Assembly (NCBI RefSeq): GCF_034930985.1
Contig: NZ_JAYGIM010000003.1
Location: forward strand, 444,616-508,615
Direction: 5' to 3'
Source: Arcicella lustrica
GTDB taxonomy: Bacteria; Bacteroidota; Bacteroidia; Cytophagales; Spirosomataceae
Length of the DNA: 64,000 bases
How positions within the stretch are numbered: the stretch's first letter is position 1; every line of letters starts with the position of its first letter. The translations under genes and the position numbers were made by a program. Shown here one piece after another: positions 63,025 to 64,000 of this stretch. Below the pieces are notes generated by a model, which made no database searches, was not told where the DNA came from, and saw nothing but the letters and a program-made list of their open reading frames with translations.

Positions 63025-63205
63025 ATTGATGGGTAATGAATTCCTACTGTTTGAGCAAAGCGAGTTTAGGAATTCTTGATTTTCTTTTGCGGCCGCCGCT
63101 GCGGTTACTTTTCTTGTATCAAGGTGCTGTGTTAAGAAACAAGTTCATTTGATTAAATATTTTTATAAATTGCATTACCAAATCAGGAATTCATTTCCAT
63201 GCACT

Positions 63206-64000
63206 TTAGGCAGGGCAATTTATTATTGACTCTGCCTTATTTTTTTGAGTCTCATTACGTTCTTTGTCATATTGGTAATTTTCATCATAAGGTATATTAT
63301 TCTTGTATATGGTATAAATCAAGATAAGCATTTTTCTTTGCACAGCTACATTTCCTTTCATTTTTATGGCTGTTCTTTCGCTGATTTTTTCATAGGTACT
63401 TTTCATTTTAGTATTGAATCTGCTTGCAGTTGTAGCAGGGAAAAATAGGGCTTTTCTAATATTTTTATTTCCTTTTTTAGAGATTCTAGTTTTAGCTTCA
63501 CTGTTTCCAGATTGTTTTCTTACCACATCATATCCCGCATAACTGATGAGTTGAGCTTTATTATTAAATAAGGCAAATCCATTAGTTTCTGCAATGATAA
63601 CGATAGCTGAGAGCAAACCTACTCCTTTAATGGTACAAACATTAGCCACACGTTGAGCTAACTCTTGATCATTTTTAACGATACTTTGAATTTCTTGTTC
63701 AATCTCTTGAATTTGCTCTTTTATAAAGCTTAATCTGTTTTCTAATCTTTTTAAGATGCTTTTCTCAGGTTTATAGGTATATTTCCAAGCATGAGATTGA
63801 TTTTTAACAGTAGTCTGTTCTGCTTGGAGCATTGTTCTTTCACGGCACAGATGTTTTAATACTCGCATTCGAGTACTTCCTGGTTGCCATAGTTTAAGTT
63901 TTCTTTCCAGTCCCATTTGAGCGATAGCCTGAGCATCAATATCATCTGTTTTTGACTTAATATTATGACTTTGCATAAAGAACTTGACATTCTTTGCTAA
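63206..64000 (-). CDS. IS110-family transposase, C-terminal part (runs off the window)
   Basis: The frame is open to the right edge; upstream in-frame codons (AKNVKFFMQSHNIKSKTDD) show that the start is outside. The region SKTDDIDAQAIAQ belongs to the DEDD-type N-terminal domain of IS110 transposases, and the C-terminal HhH-like Transposase_20 domain is present: VCTIKGVGLLSAIVIIAETN, NKAQLISYAGYDVVRKQSGN, RISKKGNKNIRKALFFPATT. IS110 elements usually lack terminal inverted repeats, so I cannot set the left end; it lies somewhere in the 63026-63205 gap, which otherwise holds a short inverted repeat (gaattcct/aggaattc at 63038-63075). Confidence 0.88.
   Translation of the reverse strand, partial: LAKNVKFFMQSHNIKSKTDDIDAQAIAQMGLERKLKLWQPGSTRMRVLKHLCRERTMLQAEQTTVKNQSHAWKYTYKPEKSILKRLENRLSFIKEQIQEIEQEIQSIVKNDQELAQRVANVCTIKGVGLLSAIVIIAETNGFALFNNKAQLISYAGYDVVRKQSGNSEAKTRISKKGNKNIRKALFFPATTASRFNTKMKSTYEKISERTAIKMKGNVAVQRKMLILIYTIYKNNIPYDENYQYDKERNETQKNKAESIINCPA

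Overview
This 64-kb window is an AT-rich chromosomal segment from a Bacteroidota bacterium. The best guess is a Cytophagales/Spirosomaceae-like organism (Arcicella, Flectobacillus or Emticicia type); genus and species cannot be read from the sequence. The evidence is paired SusC/SusD systems with ECF sigma/FecR regulators, Bacteroidota-type RpoB/RpoC, TAnnTTTG promoter boxes, a GT3 glycogen synthase and a GH3-family protein.

Layout. 1-4.1 kb: start of a secreted adhesin-like gene (cut by the edge), obg, adk and a Gfo/Idh/MocA oxidoreductase. 4.1-14.8 kb: rpoB and rpoC, unusually separated by a polytopic membrane-protein gene and detached from any rplJ/rplL. 15-21 kb: M28 peptidase, two unknown small genes, a fatty-acid hydroxylase/sterol-desaturase-like protein and a phosphodiesterase/phosphatase. 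21-31.4 kb: first SusCD locus (sigma, FecR, SusC, SusD, FG-GAP/ASPIC lipoprotein). 31.5-36 kb: DinB-like protein, an FMN-binding PNPOx-like protein divergent from a MocR/PdxR-like regulator, and an ATPase plus small partner (possible defence pair). 36-46.3 kb: second SusCD locus with a GH106-like glycosidase. 46.6-53.8 kb: serine hydrolase, GNAT, a Dabb/DUF1080 pair divergent from an AraC regulator, GDPD, ispE and a COX3-like subunit. 53.8-57.7 kb: a ModE-like regulator, a TSUP transporter and a TonB receptor, with two near-identical ModE-box-like operators. 57.8-63 kb: GH3 protein, GT3 glycogen synthase, hemB. The right edge holds a partial IS110-family transposase.

The non-coding DNA is the most unusual part. 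(1) Many gaps are filled by tandem or degenerate repeats with a 7-bp period, several starting exactly at a stop codon. (2) Two arrays of the same 43-bp repeat, in opposite orientation, lie in the convergent gaps either side of the rpoBC region. (3) A 42-bp array (7 units, open as a 14-residue repeat) follows the second susD. (4) In both SusCD loci a TACTTTTG promoter box on the opposite strand overlaps the susC start codon and is followed about 100 nt later by an intrinsic-terminator-like hairpin, predicting cis-antisense RNAs comparable with those of Bacteroides polysaccharide loci. (5) rpoB has a good promoter and a roughly 300-nt leader with terminator-like hairpins.

All functions are assigned by reading motifs; no database search was possible. 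No tRNA, rRNA or CRISPR array was seen.
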